A stretch of DNA of 64,000 nt from Deltaproteobacteria bacterium (GTDB lineage Bacteria; Myxococcota_C; UBA6777), in NCBI GenBank assembly GCA_002731275.1, contig PCBK01000196.1:1-64000 (forward strand), written 5' to 3'. Numbering within the stretch: the stretch's first letter is position 1; every line of letters begins with the position of its first letter. This document shows, piece after piece, positions 27,303 to 37,364 of the stretch. A program made the translations under genes and the position numbers. Under the pieces are notes generated by a model that saw only the letters and a list, made by a program, of their open reading frames with translations, was not told the origin of the DNA and did not search any database.

Positions 27303-28472
27303 ATGTCACGTTTCAAAACCTTTTTCGCGTTCCTCTTGGTAGCTTTGTTGCTCCAACTCTCTTCAGGCTGTTCAACACGAAAAGTCTCCCCCAACGACAA
27401 GGAGATCACGATCGTGCTCCTCGACGGAGGGACGACTGACTCCCTCCGCTTTTTGGATGGTACATCCACACCTGATCGACAAACACAACCCGAAAAAACC
27501 CAAACTCTCCCAGAATCTTCTGGCCCCGAACCCTCTCCCCTTGAACCTTCACGTCCAGAGCCTTCCGGTCCTGAGCCGTCTGGCCCAGAACCTCCTGTCG
27601 AACAGGGCCCTGCTCCCCTCGTGACCATCCACAGTCCCAGCGACGGAGCAACTGTGAACAACCCCGTGCAGTTTACATTTTCGGCCCAAGGCGTCCACAG
27701 CCTCACATTGTTCGTCAACGGCAACGCAGTGAGCACAAACATCCCCACAACACAAACCTCGCTCACGCAAACCCTCAGTCCAGTTGATCAGTCATTGACG
27801 ATCAAACTTGTCGGCCTCGACGCCAATCAACGCGAATTGGCCTCCCATAGCATCACAGTGACAGCGACACAACGTTCACAAGATAAGGGCACCCTTATCG
27901 ATAAAATGTATATCACTTACTACTACCTCAGTCAGGAGAAAGACTACTCCGGGACAGCCGATACCAAACTCTACGACAAACAGTGCAAAGTCATCGCGAC
28001 AGTGCCGAGTAAATTCTCCGACTCGATCTGTATCGAAGGTAGTGGACGATTGAGCGATGGGCGCGTCCTCAACTATGCATCGACATGTAGCTGCGGGAGA
28101 CGATGCCCAACAGGCGGGATCATCTGCTACTTTGAAGTCAACAAGAGTAAGTATCCTTGGGGTGTAGGCTCCAAGAGCAACCCTCTTCAACCTCTACGTT
28201 CACTTGCAGTCGACAACAGCCTGATCCCCTACGGGACCTCTGTCTACATCGCAGAGTGGGATGGTGTGAAGATACCATCGGTCGATGGCATTGGTGGCTT
28301 TACACACGATGGATGTTTTCGTGCGGATGACGTTGGTGGCGCGATCAAAGGCAAACACTTTGATTTCTTTTCGGGGACCAAAGCGATGTGGAAGGCCCTC
28401 GGCGCGATCCACCCCACGAGGAAATACCTGACTGTGTACAAAAATGCCGGACGTTGTAAAAATTCACCATAA
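27303..28472 (+). CDS. 3D-domain lipoprotein (putative peptidoglycan-acting)
   Basis: A 389-residue lipoprotein. The ATG at 27303 is preceded by GAGGAAG; a longer open frame upstream is not supported. The signal sequence ends at lipobox SSGC. A Pro/Glu/Ser repeat linker (units of SGPEP, about 75-105) is followed by an Ig-like or Big-type domain (about 105-195). The C-terminal 190 residues end in a 3D domain with the conserved GCFRADDVGGAIKG and HFDFF motifs, the double-psi barrel shared with MltA and RlpA-type proteins. The three Asp of the 3D motif are present. A cell-wall cleaving or remodelling role is a family-based inference; the exact activity is unknown. Confidence 0.83.
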   Translation: MSRFKTFFAFLLVALLLQLSSGCSTRKVSPNDKEITIVLLDGGTTDSLRFLDGTSTPDRQTQPEKTQTLPESSGPEPSPLEPSRPEPSGPEPSGPEPPVEQGPAPLVTIHSPSDGATVNNPVQFTFSAQGVHSLTLFVNGNAVSTNIPTTQTSLTQTLSPVDQSLTIKLVGLDANQRELASHSITVTATQRSQDKGTLIDKMYITYYYLSQEKDYSGTADTKLYDKQCKVIATVPSKFSDSICIEGSGRLSDGRVLNYASTCSCGRRCPTGGIICYFEVNKSKYPWGVGSKSNPLQPLRSLAVDNSLIPYGTSVYIAEWDGVKIPSVDGIGGFTHDGCFRADDVGGAIKGKHFDFFSGTKAMWKALGAIHPTRKYLTVYKNAGRCKNSP

Positions 28473-28680
28473 GTCAACACAGTACCATTGCCCTCTCTCT
28501 ACACACCTCTGCTCCCCCTCCAATCTTGCGCAATACATGACAACATACCAACAAACATGTTATTGTTTTCTCGCTTATGGGCATGGATGTACTCAAGGAG
28601 CCCATCATGACGAAATCACAATCGCTGTTACAATGACAGCTTCGAATCAACTCGCGCAAGGATGAGAGAGCGAGGGAGTC

Positions 28681-31137
28681 ATGTCTTCTAGATGGATACC
28701 TGAAAAGATCTACAATGTTCTCAAGTTTCGGTTGATACGCAAAAAAGCCAACGATATCCTTCTACAGTTTCTACGACAGGAGGAGGTCAAGACCGATCTT
28801 TGTACGCTCATCGAAGAGAGCGCACAATTTCCCTCGGCGCTCGTCGCAAAAGCACGTATACGACAGTGGCTCAGAGAGCACCCATTCTGGCAAGAGGTCT
28901 ACGCACCAACCGAAGCTGCTCCCGGCGAAGAAGTCTGGCGCGTACTGCGTCCGCTCCTCGAAGAGACAGCTCCTTTCAAAGACTCTGCGACCCCTCCAGT
29001 CAAAGACTCACCCCTTCCAAGTCATCCATTGACAAGTATGCCCTCCAAAAAGCTCTCTCCTCCGACCCCCACGCCCAAAAAACGCATCACAGAATCTCCA
29101 TACACACACACACCTTCACACTCATTTGGGCAACTCTCACCGGACGTACCACCAACATCGGAGATGAGTGAGCAGTGGCTAGAGTCCACAAGATTGGTCA
29201 TGCTGGGTTTGCTCTCCACATCTCTCCTGTCTCATAGCGTCGACACAGACCATTTTGATGGATTTCTGCGAAAGAAATTACCTCTATACATTAGACACGG
29301 AGAGCTGACACTCACGCCCATACGTGAAGTGTTACTTCAAACCCCCCAAATCGAAGCCAACATCGCCGACGCGTTCCTCCTCAAGCTGTCCCAACAGTAT
29401 CTCCCCTGGTCACTCAACCTCCCACCATCTCTCGACCACCACCCCACACCTTCACATACCAAGTTGTACTTTGGCCACCACTGGGGTCGCTGGAATGAAG
29501 TCCCCTTTCCTGAGAAGATCGAGTTCACCATGTTGATCATGCTCGGTCTCCTCTCGACCTCCGTCCTCTCGCGTTGGACTGACATCAAAAAATACGCGAT
29601 CTTCTTGAGGAAACGATTACCTTCAAGCATTCGAGACCAGACCATCCACCTCGAAGAGTTGAGTCAGCCACTGCTCGAAGCCACCAATGCACCGCTTGAC
29701 GTGTACATGGACTACATGCTCGCTGTCCACGCGCAGCCGCTGCCGTGGTCCTCGACACTTCCCCAACACTTTTTCCCTTCATCCAATCCACCACAAGAAG
29801 TCGATGAAGCACAAAGTCAAAGTGGCGAAGTCTTCTTGTCTTCGAAATCAGAAGCACGACACAACGACTACTTCTCAGCCATGGAGCAGTGGTTAGACGA
29901 GGTCTCTTCCGACGACATCAGCCCTTCGAGCCGTGCGACGACACGCCCCCCTTTCGAAGCGCTCTCGCCCACACATATCTCAGTCTCCACCTCTCCAGAC
30001 GCCCTCGCCCAACCAGCACGCGCGCTCAAGACCAAGTCCGGCCACACACCGACACATTCACCAGCTCCGGTCTCCGTCCAGGATCTCCTCGAACCACCTC
30101 CCACCAAAACAGTCGAAATGGACGCCTACCCCGAAGACAACACGAAACTTCCTCCGACAGCGTCGGAGGAGCTCGACATCGCGTTCGCCTCCATCGTCGA
30201 AAGCGACTCTGAAGATGAGCTGCTCTTTGAAGCACCTTCTTACACGAACACATCGGAGACAAAGCGCCTTGCTGAGCAAGAAGACATCAGAACACCCGCC
30301 AACCAACAACAGCTCGGACTGATCGCTCCACTGTCGGCAACCGGTCCACTCTTCGAAGGAGAATGGGAGCTCGAAGAGAGTGCATCAGTACATGATATGC
30401 CGGGACGCTCCAGGCTCGCCACAACGTTGACAGATCTGCAAGTCGAGATGCTTGGCGAACTTGAAAAAGAGAGCGTCTCTAGCTCCTCCGAGCTGTTGAT
30501 GGCATACATGCACGAGAATATCCCCCTTGGACTCGACATCTTAGAAGACATCGAAGAAGCCCCACCTTCCCACCACACTCCAAAACACATCCATATCCAA
30601 GAAGAGACCGCTTTTTCCTTTGAAGAAGAGAGTGAAACACAACGAGGACAAGAACCCCACCAAGAGATCCTGCACGACATGCACAAACGCGATGTCGAGG
30701 GGCTTCCTGAAACAGGTTTTGTGTACAGCGCTTCCCCAGTCCAAGGACCGAGAAACGTCTGGTCCGAGTCGATGAGCTCCGCCAAGAAGCCGAAACCCGC
30801 ACTCTCCTCGCGACCTCGCCTCCGCATCGCTGGCCTGCTGCTTGTCCTCCTCCTCGCGCTTGTGTTGTGGTTGAGGGCATCCACTCCTTCATTGGGGACA
30901 AAGTTATCGCCCAACCCATACGACAAGCTCATCCCCTACGCGCAGGTCTATCGCAAAGCCCAGACCCTCTCTTTTGTCGTCGAAGATGAATGGCGTGGCC
31001 CCAACCTTTTGGCACTTCAAGGTAAGATCATCAAACGCACCAAGCAGCTCAAAAGGATGAAGGAATTACACTACATACAAATACTCAACCGTCGCGGAAA
31101 GATCCTCTTGTACATCGATTTGCGCGCAGGTTCTTGA
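28681..31137 (+). CDS. Large hypothetical protein with duplicated module and C-terminal membrane helix
   Basis: An 818-residue protein of unknown family. The ATG at 28681 is preceded by GAGCGAGGGAG. An N-terminal helical part (about 1-85) is followed by a low-complexity Pro/Ser/Thr linker. Then come two copies of an approximately 95-residue module, each beginning MLGLLSTS and ending PWS-L-P (start positions 29158 and 29500 approximately). A long acidic Ser/Thr/Pro-rich region follows (about 380-700), with one membrane helix near 718-737 and a short basic C-terminal domain of about 75 residues. The topology suggests a large cytoplasmic part and a small periplasmic tail. The neighbours give no functional clue. 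Confidence 0.75.
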   Translation: MSSRWIPEKIYNVLKFRLIRKKANDILLQFLRQEEVKTDLCTLIEESAQFPSALVAKARIRQWLREHPFWQEVYAPTEAAPGEEVWRVLRPLLEETAPFKDSATPPVKDSPLPSHPLTSMPSKKLSPPTPTPKKRITESPYTHTPSHSFGQLSPDVPPTSEMSEQWLESTRLVMLGLLSTSLLSHSVDTDHFDGFLRKKLPLYIRHGELTLTPIREVLLQTPQIEANIADAFLLKLSQQYLPWSLNLPPSLDHHPTPSHTKLYFGHHWGRWNEVPFPEKIEFTMLIMLGLLSTSVLSRWTDIKKYAIFLRKRLPSSIRDQTIHLEELSQPLLEATNAPLDVYMDYMLAVHAQPLPWSSTLPQHFFPSSNPPQEVDEAQSQSGEVFLSSKSEARHNDYFSAMEQWLDEVSSDDISPSSRATTRPPFEALSPTHISVSTSPDALAQPARALKTKSGHTPTHSPAPVSVQDLLEPPPTKTVEMDAYPEDNTKLPPTASEELDIAFASIVESDSEDELLFEAPSYTNTSETKRLAEQEDIRTPANQQQLGLIAPLSATGPLFEGEWELEESASVHDMPGRSRLATTLTDLQVEMLGELEKESVSSSSELLMAYMHENIPLGLDILEDIEEAPPSHHTPKHIHIQEETAFSFEEESETQRGQEPHQEILHDMHKRDVEGLPETGFVYSASPVQGPRNVWSESMSSAKKPKPALSSRPRLRIAGLLLVLLLALVLWLRASTPSLGTKLSPNPYDKLIPYAQVYRKAQTLSFVVEDEWRGPNLLALQGKIIKRTKQLKRMKELHYIQILNRRGKILLYIDLRAGS
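29158..29775 (+). repeat. Internal duplication in the 818-aa hypothetical protein
   Basis: Two modules whose shared start MLGLLSTS lies 342 bp (114 codons) apart. Common elements are an FLRK(K/R)LP motif about 22 residues in, an acidic helix, and QPLPWS or QYLPWS near the end. The copies are diverged, about one third identical by eye, so the duplication is old. Confidence 0.6.
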
Positions 31138-31240
31138 CGAACTCCCCACAGGATGACCAGACTCCCAATCAAATCATCGCTCTGTTTTCCTCGTCACAAA
31201 GAGCGTCATCCACACCCGCACCAACAAAAAGGGCATTCTT

Positions 31241-32476
31241 TTGGCATCACCAACGCCTCTCTCTACAGACACGACGCCAGCGCTGTCACGATGGCGACTG
31301 GGGTTTATGGGATTTCTCGCGCTGCTGACACTCATTCCGGTCACGATGCCGGTCCCAGTATTGCGTGGATTGATCCAAACGCGATTTGACGTTTCGGAGC
31401 TTCAAACGTCGCTCTTTATGTCGATCAATATGATCGGAGCGATCCTCGGTGCACCTCTCGCGGGCATGCTCTCGGATTACTTTGGCAAGCGCAAGTGGCC
31501 CATCGTGTTTGCGTTATTTGCTGACGCCTTTTGTTTTTACTTGCTCACCCTCGATGTCTCTTTTCCACTCTTTATGACCTTTCGTTTCTTCGAAGGTGTC
31601 GCTCATATTGTCGCTTTGTCCTTGCTCCTCGCGCTCGCAGTCGAGAGCCAGTCTTCGGAAAAACACGGGCGAATCATGGGAATGATGGGGGCGGGGATCA
31701 CCTTTGGGGTCGCCTTGGGCGCACCGTTAGGTGGTGTGATGGGCAAACACAACCCACTGCTTCCCATCTATCTCGGCGTCTTCATCAACCTCACGACGGC
31801 CCTTTTGTCCGCTTTGTTCCTCAAAGAGATCCAAAAGCGCAAAAAAGAAAAGGTCCACCTGCGCGAGATCTTCCGGACACTGCGCGGAAATAAGTGGATC
31901 TTGATCCCGCTCTCCTTCACCTTTATCGACCGATTCACTGTCGGCTTCTTTACGGCGACCTTTTCTTTGTACATGAAGCGCATTTTTCAATTGCCGCCAC
32001 CACAGATCGGTTTTCTCCTCGCGCTCTTTTTGTTCCCATTTGCGCTACTATCCTACCCATTTGGTCGCATCTCCGAGAAAACATCCCGCTCGCTGATGCT
32101 GCTAGGAGGGAGCTTTGTGTACGGTTTGTTGCTGCTCACACTCGGCTGGTGGACCCCAAAAGGATTGCCTTATTTGATGCTGATGCTCGGATTGACCTCT
32201 GCGGTGATGTTTGTCCCTTCTTTGGTGATGACGACCGATCTCGCCTCTGCAGAGACAAAAGCGACAGCGCTAGGGGGATTCAACGCAGCCGGCTCCTTGG
32301 GGTTCATGCTCGGACCGATCACAGGAGGCTGGGTCAGCCAGACTGTCGCCGCTTCACATGGATGGCATACGGGCTACACCGCTTCTTTTATAGTGGCTGG
32401 GTGTGCCGAACTTTTGTGTGTCATGCTAGCACTCCCACTACTCCTATCCCTACGAAGCTCTAAGCGGACAACTTGA
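31241..32476 (+). CDS. Major facilitator superfamily transporter
   Basis: A 411-residue MFS permease with about 12 transmembrane helices. The family signature between helices 2 and 3 is visible as GMLSDYFGKRKWP (about residues 77-90), and a related loop YPFGRISEKTSRS occurs after helix 8. I chose the TTG at 31241 because AAAAAGGG lies eight bases upstream; the next in-frame ATG would remove part of helix 1. It begins 103 bp after the 818-aa gene. The substrate is unknown; the closest general shape is of drug or metabolite exporters. Confidence 0.88.
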   Translation: MASPTPLSTDTTPALSRWRLGFMGFLALLTLIPVTMPVPVLRGLIQTRFDVSELQTSLFMSINMIGAILGAPLAGMLSDYFGKRKWPIVFALFADAFCFYLLTLDVSFPLFMTFRFFEGVAHIVALSLLLALAVESQSSEKHGRIMGMMGAGITFGVALGAPLGGVMGKHNPLLPIYLGVFINLTTALLSALFLKEIQKRKKEKVHLREIFRTLRGNKWILIPLSFTFIDRFTVGFFTATFSLYMKRIFQLPPPQIGFLLALFLFPFALLSYPFGRISEKTSRSLMLLGGSFVYGLLLLTLGWWTPKGLPYLMLMLGLTSAVMFVPSLVMTTDLASAETKATALGGFNAAGSLGFMLGPITGGWVSQTVAASHGWHTGYTASFIVAGCAELLCVMLALPLLLSLRSSKRTT

Positions 32477-32547
32477 CTTTCAAGCCTTGATCCATCATGC
32501 TCACTGCACGGGGAAGAATCATCTTCACACACAATAATGGAAATTGC

Positions 32548-33990
32548 ATGAGAAGGGATACCAAACAACACCCAAACCTCTCTGTATGGAATGAAGAGGA
32601 ATTTGAAACGCTGGCCATGAAAGAGGAGCAGCTACCTGAAACGTACCGCTCCCCCAGCATCCCCATCGAAGAATGCTCTCTGCGCGTTGTAGATGGCCCA
32701 CACAAAGGTGAAGAGCTCAAACTAGAGAGCGACATTTACCACATCGGCCGCGCTGACTGGTGCGACCTCTGCCTCGTACAAGACAAATGGGTCAGTGGAC
32801 ACCACTGCATCATCTACGTCGGAACAGACGGCGTACAGGTCCGAGACAAAGGGAGTCGCAACGGCATATTTCTCGGTGGTCACCGCGTATTTGACGCCCT
32901 CCTCACACCGGGAAGTCTACTCCGCGTCGGTGAATCAGTCCTCGAAGTCTACTCTACACACACACAAAAAGAACTCTCCATCAAGTACTACGACGCGTCC
33001 AAAAAACTCGTCGGTCGCAGCGAACGCATGCGCCAACTCTTCTCCATGCTCCCCCGCCTCGCACGGCGCAACGTACCGATCCTCTTCACCGGAGAGACAG
33101 GGACTGGAAAGACCACCTTCGCAAAGATCCTCCACGAACAAAGTCCACGCAAACACAAACCTTTTGTCTCCGTAAACTGTGGCGCGCTGCCTGCGAGCCT
33201 GATCGAATCTGAACTCTTTGGTCACGAAAAAGGCGCCTTTACAGGTGCAACCAAACAAACCAAGGGTTACTTTGAGCAGGCTGATGGAGGCACGCTCTTC
33301 CTCGACGAGATTGGTGAACTTCCCCTCTCACTGCAACCCAAACTGCTCGATGTCCTGGAAAGACAACGCATTCGTCGGCTTGGTGGAACAAAAGAGATTG
33401 AGGTAAACTTTCGTCTGCTCACAGCGACCCACCGCAATCTGACAGACGACGTACAAGATGGGCGCTTTCGACAAGATCTCTACTATCGTCTCTCTGTCGT
33501 GACTCTGGAGATCCCCTCCCTCCGAGAGCGTCGGGAAGACATCCCTCTGCTCACACCAAGAATCCTCCACCAACTCGACCCTGACGAAGAGTTCCAGCTG
33601 ACACATGACGCACAAAAAGCTCTCCAGGAGTATCTCTGGCCTGGAAATGTGCGCGAACTTCGCAATATTTTGCAACGGACCATCGCCCTCCTCGATGGTA
33701 ACGTCATCGACGCGAAAGCCCTCAACCTTTCTCCCATGAAAGAGCAATCACTCTCGCAAGATGCCCCTCCACCTCCCACCATCCCAGAAAATATCACGCT
33801 CCCATCTGTTGGAGACGCACCAGTCTCCTTGAAGGATTTGATCGCACAGACAGAGCGCGAAATTTTACGCCAAATGCTCGAAAAAACAGAAAACGTCGAG
33901 CAGGCAGCGAAGCTCCTTGAGATCTCCAAAGGGTGGTTTTACAACCGCATCAAAAAATACGATCTCGAATTGCCCAACAAAAAAGAATAG
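32548..33990 (+). CDS. FHA-domain sigma-54-dependent transcription activator
   Basis: A 480-residue enhancer-binding protein. The FHA domain (about 40-135) has GRADWCDL, the SGHH core and GSRNG, so it should bind phosphothreonine. The AAA+ domain (about 150-385) has Walker A GETGTGKT near 181, the sigma-54 contact loop GAFTGA near 229, and Walker B GGTLFLDE near 248. A Fis-type helix-turn-helix (about 440-478) ends in GWFYNRIKKY. FHA replaces the usual receiver, so control probably comes from Ser/Thr kinases, of which this window has four. The start is uncertain: ATG 32548 is chosen, with ATG 32497 an alternative; neither has a strong ribosome site. Confidence 0.93.
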   Translation: MRRDTKQHPNLSVWNEEEFETLAMKEEQLPETYRSPSIPIEECSLRVVDGPHKGEELKLESDIYHIGRADWCDLCLVQDKWVSGHHCIIYVGTDGVQVRDKGSRNGIFLGGHRVFDALLTPGSLLRVGESVLEVYSTHTQKELSIKYYDASKKLVGRSERMRQLFSMLPRLARRNVPILFTGETGTGKTTFAKILHEQSPRKHKPFVSVNCGALPASLIESELFGHEKGAFTGATKQTKGYFEQADGGTLFLDEIGELPLSLQPKLLDVLERQRIRRLGGTKEIEVNFRLLTATHRNLTDDVQDGRFRQDLYYRLSVVTLEIPSLRERREDIPLLTPRILHQLDPDEEFQLTHDAQKALQEYLWPGNVRELRNILQRTIALLDGNVIDAKALNLSPMKEQSLSQDAPPPPTIPENITLPSVGDAPVSLKDLIAQTEREILRQMLEKTENVEQAAKLLEISKGWFYNRIKKYDLELPNKKE

Positions 33991-34028
33991 CCCACCCTCA
34001 AAAAACAGTGTGTAAGGAGAGTCATCCA

Positions 34029-34484
34029 TTGAAATTGCTGGATAGAGATCTGCTCCGTGCGTCTGCTGTTGCGCTCGCAAAACGAGAACTTGCACACCGC
34101 GAAGACGTCGAGCGTGCGAGGAGTCAACTCGTCGAATTACGCGCTGATGTGTTCGAATGCTTCGATGTTTTCCACCAAACGCTGGACACAAAAGGCCTCG
34201 ACGTTCTCCACCTGGAAGTCGGCGAGGTGCGTCAGGATCGCAAGGATTTTCGGTCGTGGGAGTGTGTCCTACGTCGTGGTCGCTGGAAGGCAATCCTCGT
34301 CGCAAAGTCCTCTGGGAAATTGCGATGTGTAGGTCCATTTCGCGAGGGAGAGGAGGAAGGGCCATGTGCCCATGCGCGCTTTGAAGAAAAAGAACGAATG
34401 AAAGAGGTTGTAGAGGGGTTTCTTTTGCGCTTTGTCAACGCAGCTTTCGATCCGGAGCGCCTCTACCGAAAGAAGAAGCGCTAA
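34029..34484 (+). CDS. Hypothetical protein, 151 aa
   Basis: A cytoplasmic protein of unknown family. I chose the TTG at 34029 because AAGGAG precedes it by nine bases and it starts 38 bases after the activator gene. It begins with an Arg/Glu-rich helix (about 5-40), then short strands, and ends with a helix and a Lys-rich tail. The reading frame fits exactly between the activator gene and convergent murJ (three bases apart). No motif is recognised. Confidence 0.6.
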   Translation: MKLLDRDLLRASAVALAKRELAHREDVERARSQLVELRADVFECFDVFHQTLDTKGLDVLHLEVGEVRQDRKDFRSWECVLRRGRWKAILVAKSSGKLRCVGPFREGEEEGPCAHARFEEKERMKEVVEGFLLRFVNAAFDPERLYRKKKR

Positions 34485-34487
34485 ATC

Positions 34488-36134
34488 CTACAATTTGCGT
34501 CGAATCTTTTGTACCGCCTGATGCAGCTCTGGTACACGCAACAGGTATGCGATCACGACAAACACACTCCCCCCGATCGCGATCAACCCAGCCAACCAAG
34601 TCGCCCTCAATACAAAAGAACCTTTTGTCCAAGGCCCCAGCGGGACGAGGAACCACAACACCACCGACATCGCAAGAGAAGCCAACAACACGCGACCTGC
34701 GCTCTTCCACACGCCTGAGATCTCAAATGGACCGATTTTTCGATGCAACAACCACAGAGATAATCCGACAGATAACAACGCTGAACACGTATTGGCCAAC
34801 GTCAAACCTGTCGCCCCAAGTCCCCAACCAAGCGCAAAGGGCACACTCTTCACCTGGAACGCGAAGGCAAAGGCCACCGAGCATAACGCGTTAAATATAA
34901 ACCCAACGAATGCGATCTTGACGGGCGTTTTTGTGTCTTTCATCGCATAAAACGCAGGTGTCAGGTTGCGCAACGCACCCACAAAGATCAAACCAAACGC
35001 CGCCGGCGCAAAGATCGCCGCACACTTCAGCGTGTCGACATAGGTAAACAAACCACGTTGGAACAAAACACCAATGATCGGCTCTCTCACCATATACAAA
35101 CCAAACGCCGCCGGGATACACGCAAACAACACGCCGCGCACACCGAACAACAACGTCTCGTGAAAACCTTCCCAATCTTTACTATCCGCTTTTGCCGAGA
35201 GTGTCGGTAAGTTGACTGTCGCAAATGCGACGGCGATCACCCCAAGCGGCAGCTCCATCAAACGATTGGAGCAGTAGATATAGGTGATCGAACCCTTCGC
35301 GAGTAACGAGGCGATCATACTACTCACCAACATATTGAGTTGGTAAACACCAAGACCGAGTAATGTCGGCCCCATCAACCACAGGATCTCTTTGAGCGCA
35401 GGATGTTTGAAGTCGATGAGAAAACGAACCTTCACACCAAGACGAGCGAGCGCCATCACCTGTAAGATCAGCTGCAAGACACCACCAACCAAGACACCAA
35501 TCGCCATCGCTGTGATCGCGAAATTCGCAGGGAAGAGATTGCGCATCGTCAACGCACAGCTGATGATCCCAATGTTGAGCAACAACGGACCAAACGCAGG
35601 TGCCGTAAAATGACGATAGGTATGCAAAATACCGGTCCAAAAAGACGCAAGCCCGACCAGCAAAATGAAGGGGAACATCCAGCGCGTTAAATACACAGCC
35701 AACGCGAACCGTTCAGCCGAAAAACCCGGCGCAAAGACTTTGACAAGCCAAGGCGCAAACCACACCCCCACGATCGTCGTCAACACCAACAAAATAAAGA
35801 ACGCACCGAAGACCGATCCGTAGACGCGCTCTTTGACACTATCTTCCTCATCGAGATAGGACGTAAAGACGGGAATGAACGCTGTCGAGAGGATCCCCTC
35901 GGCCAACAAGCGACGCAACAAGTTGGGCAACATAAACGCGACCGCGTACGCATCCGTCGCCGCCCGACGAAACAACGCCGCAAACACCATGTCCCGCACC
36001 AAACCCAAGATCCGGGACAACATCGTCGCGAGACTCACAACGCCAACAGCTCGCAAACGTGAGCTGCTGGCTTTTGGTGCGGATTCCGACGTGGTTGATG
36101 CCTCTTCGCGTTCTGCCGATAACTTCTCTGACAT
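34488..36134 (-). CDS. murJ: Lipid II flippase MurJ
   Basis: Integral membrane protein of 548 residues with about 14 helices, which moves the peptidoglycan precursor lipid II across the inner membrane. Diagnostic N-terminal motifs are present: SLATMLSRILGLVRDMVFAALF, ATDAYAVAFMLPNLLRRLLAEG and FIPVF. The ATG at 36134 follows GGGAGAGGAT. A charged Ser/Thr/Glu-rich extension of about 35 residues precedes helix 1. The gene stands between unrelated genes, not in a dcw cluster. Confidence 0.95.
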   Translation of the reverse strand: MSEKLSAEREEASTTSESAPKASSSRLRAVGVVSLATMLSRILGLVRDMVFAALFRRAATDAYAVAFMLPNLLRRLLAEGILSTAFIPVFTSYLDEEDSVKERVYGSVFGAFFILLVLTTIVGVWFAPWLVKVFAPGFSAERFALAVYLTRWMFPFILLVGLASFWTGILHTYRHFTAPAFGPLLLNIGIISCALTMRNLFPANFAITAMAIGVLVGGVLQLILQVMALARLGVKVRFLIDFKHPALKEILWLMGPTLLGLGVYQLNMLVSSMIASLLAKGSITYIYCSNRLMELPLGVIAVAFATVNLPTLSAKADSKDWEGFHETLLFGVRGVLFACIPAAFGLYMVREPIIGVLFQRGLFTYVDTLKCAAIFAPAAFGLIFVGALRNLTPAFYAMKDTKTPVKIAFVGFIFNALCSVAFAFAFQVKSVPFALGWGLGATGLTLANTCSALLSVGLSLWLLHRKIGPFEISGVWKSAGRVLLASLAMSVVLWFLVPLGPWTKGSFVLRATWLAGLIAIGGSVFVVIAYLLRVPELHQAVQKIRRKL

Positions 36135-36404
36135 ATCCTCTCCCTTTGACAGCAAACACCTCACGCTCAAACAGGTATTTGTGGTTTGCTCAATTTCTCA
36201 ACGGCATGGCCTTCATCGTCAGCCACGCGTTCAACCACAATTGCCATCTCTTTGTGAAAAAAGCAGGAAATCTACGCAAAAAGCACAACAAGGCACATGA
36301 AGTTTTCGTGAACGAAAGGCTATGAATGATATGAGAGGAAATGGTGTGGAGTTGGAGAGAAAGAGGGGATCATTTTCACCAAGAGAGGAGGCAAAAGGCC
36401 CAGC

Positions 36405-37364
36405 TTACATTCCAGGGATCTTGAACTTGGTGAGCGCTTGAAGCAACGTCGAGAGATTCCCTGTCGCAGGCAGATTGAGCTTTTTGGTGCTGTTTGCGTC
36501 GAACTTAAGAGGCAACTTGAACGCACCCAAATCGAGCGCTCCGTTGAGCGCCAGATCGAACTTTTTGTTGACGATGGAGCGAATCAAGGTGATCGCCTGT
36601 CTTTGGCCAAGCCGGATGGGGATCTTCACAAGCTGCGCGCCACCAACCTTCAAATTGCCGGGCCTTGTGGAAGCTTTCATCAAACTCGTGCCACCCATCG
36701 TGACGTTGTAGTTGAGTCCTCGTAAATTCACAGGAAACTTCCCCTTTTGGCGCATATTCAAGGCGATATCGATCTGCGCGCCAGTGGGGATTTGAAACTT
36801 TGTCCCAATAATAGGGATCGTCTTGGTCTCCTTCACAACACGCACATCAACACGGCTCAATGCAATCTCAGGAAGCTTGGGGACAGGGACATTGGCTTTG
36901 TGGGAGAGGGGGATGGTGATATTTCCGATGGGCGTCTCAATGCCAAACTCAACAGCGATCGCATACGGGACATAATCGCGTTTTTGGAAAAACGCCATCA
37001 TCGACTTCACAAACTTGCGAAACTCAACACCCAAAGGCAAACGCACAGGGCTTGAACCGTTTGCTTCGACACGAATCGATCGAGAGGATGTTCCTTGCAA
37101 CAAGGTGCTGCCATCGATATCGAGTTTATACCGAAGACTTGAGAGGGTCACTCCCACAGCGTTTGGGTTGTTGAGCAAGAACTCAAAGTCCATGTTCATG
37201 CCTTTGAAGCTCACATTCTTCAAGTGCATTGTTTTGTATGTCATTGTCGGTTTTTTGAAGGCCGCGTTGAGGAGCGCCATAATGTGCTTACACCCCGCAA
37301 ACGGGATCATCGACATCACACAAAAATAAAAGACAAAGAGTTTTGTATGTACCTTCTTCTTCAT
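36405..37364 (-). CDS. LEA14/WHy-domain lipoprotein
   Basis: A 319-residue lipoprotein. The ATG at 37364 has AAGGTG six bases upstream. The signal sequence ends in a lipobox-like AGC near residue 25. Two LEA14-like (LEA type 2) domains follow, about 35-165 and 170-300. Each has the pattern of a long strand, FLLNNPNAVGVTLSSLRYKL in the first and ALNMRQKGKFPVNLRGLNY in the second, with PLG or PIRL segments. Known bacterial relatives are stress-associated or envelope lipoproteins of unclear function. It is divergent from the hypothetical gene at 37739. Confidence 0.82.
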   Translation of the reverse strand: MKKKVHTKLFVFYFCVMSMIPFAGCKHIMALLNAAFKKPTMTYKTMHLKNVSFKGMNMDFEFLLNNPNAVGVTLSSLRYKLDIDGSTLLQGTSSRSIRVEANGSSPVRLPLGVEFRKFVKSMMAFFQKRDYVPYAIAVEFGIETPIGNITIPLSHKANVPVPKLPEIALSRVDVRVVKETKTIPIIGTKFQIPTGAQIDIALNMRQKGKFPVNLRGLNYNVTMGGTSLMKASTRPGNLKVGGAQLVKIPIRLGQRQAITLIRSIVNKKFDLALNGALDLGAFKLPLKFDANSTKKLNLPATGNLSTLLQALTKFKIPGM

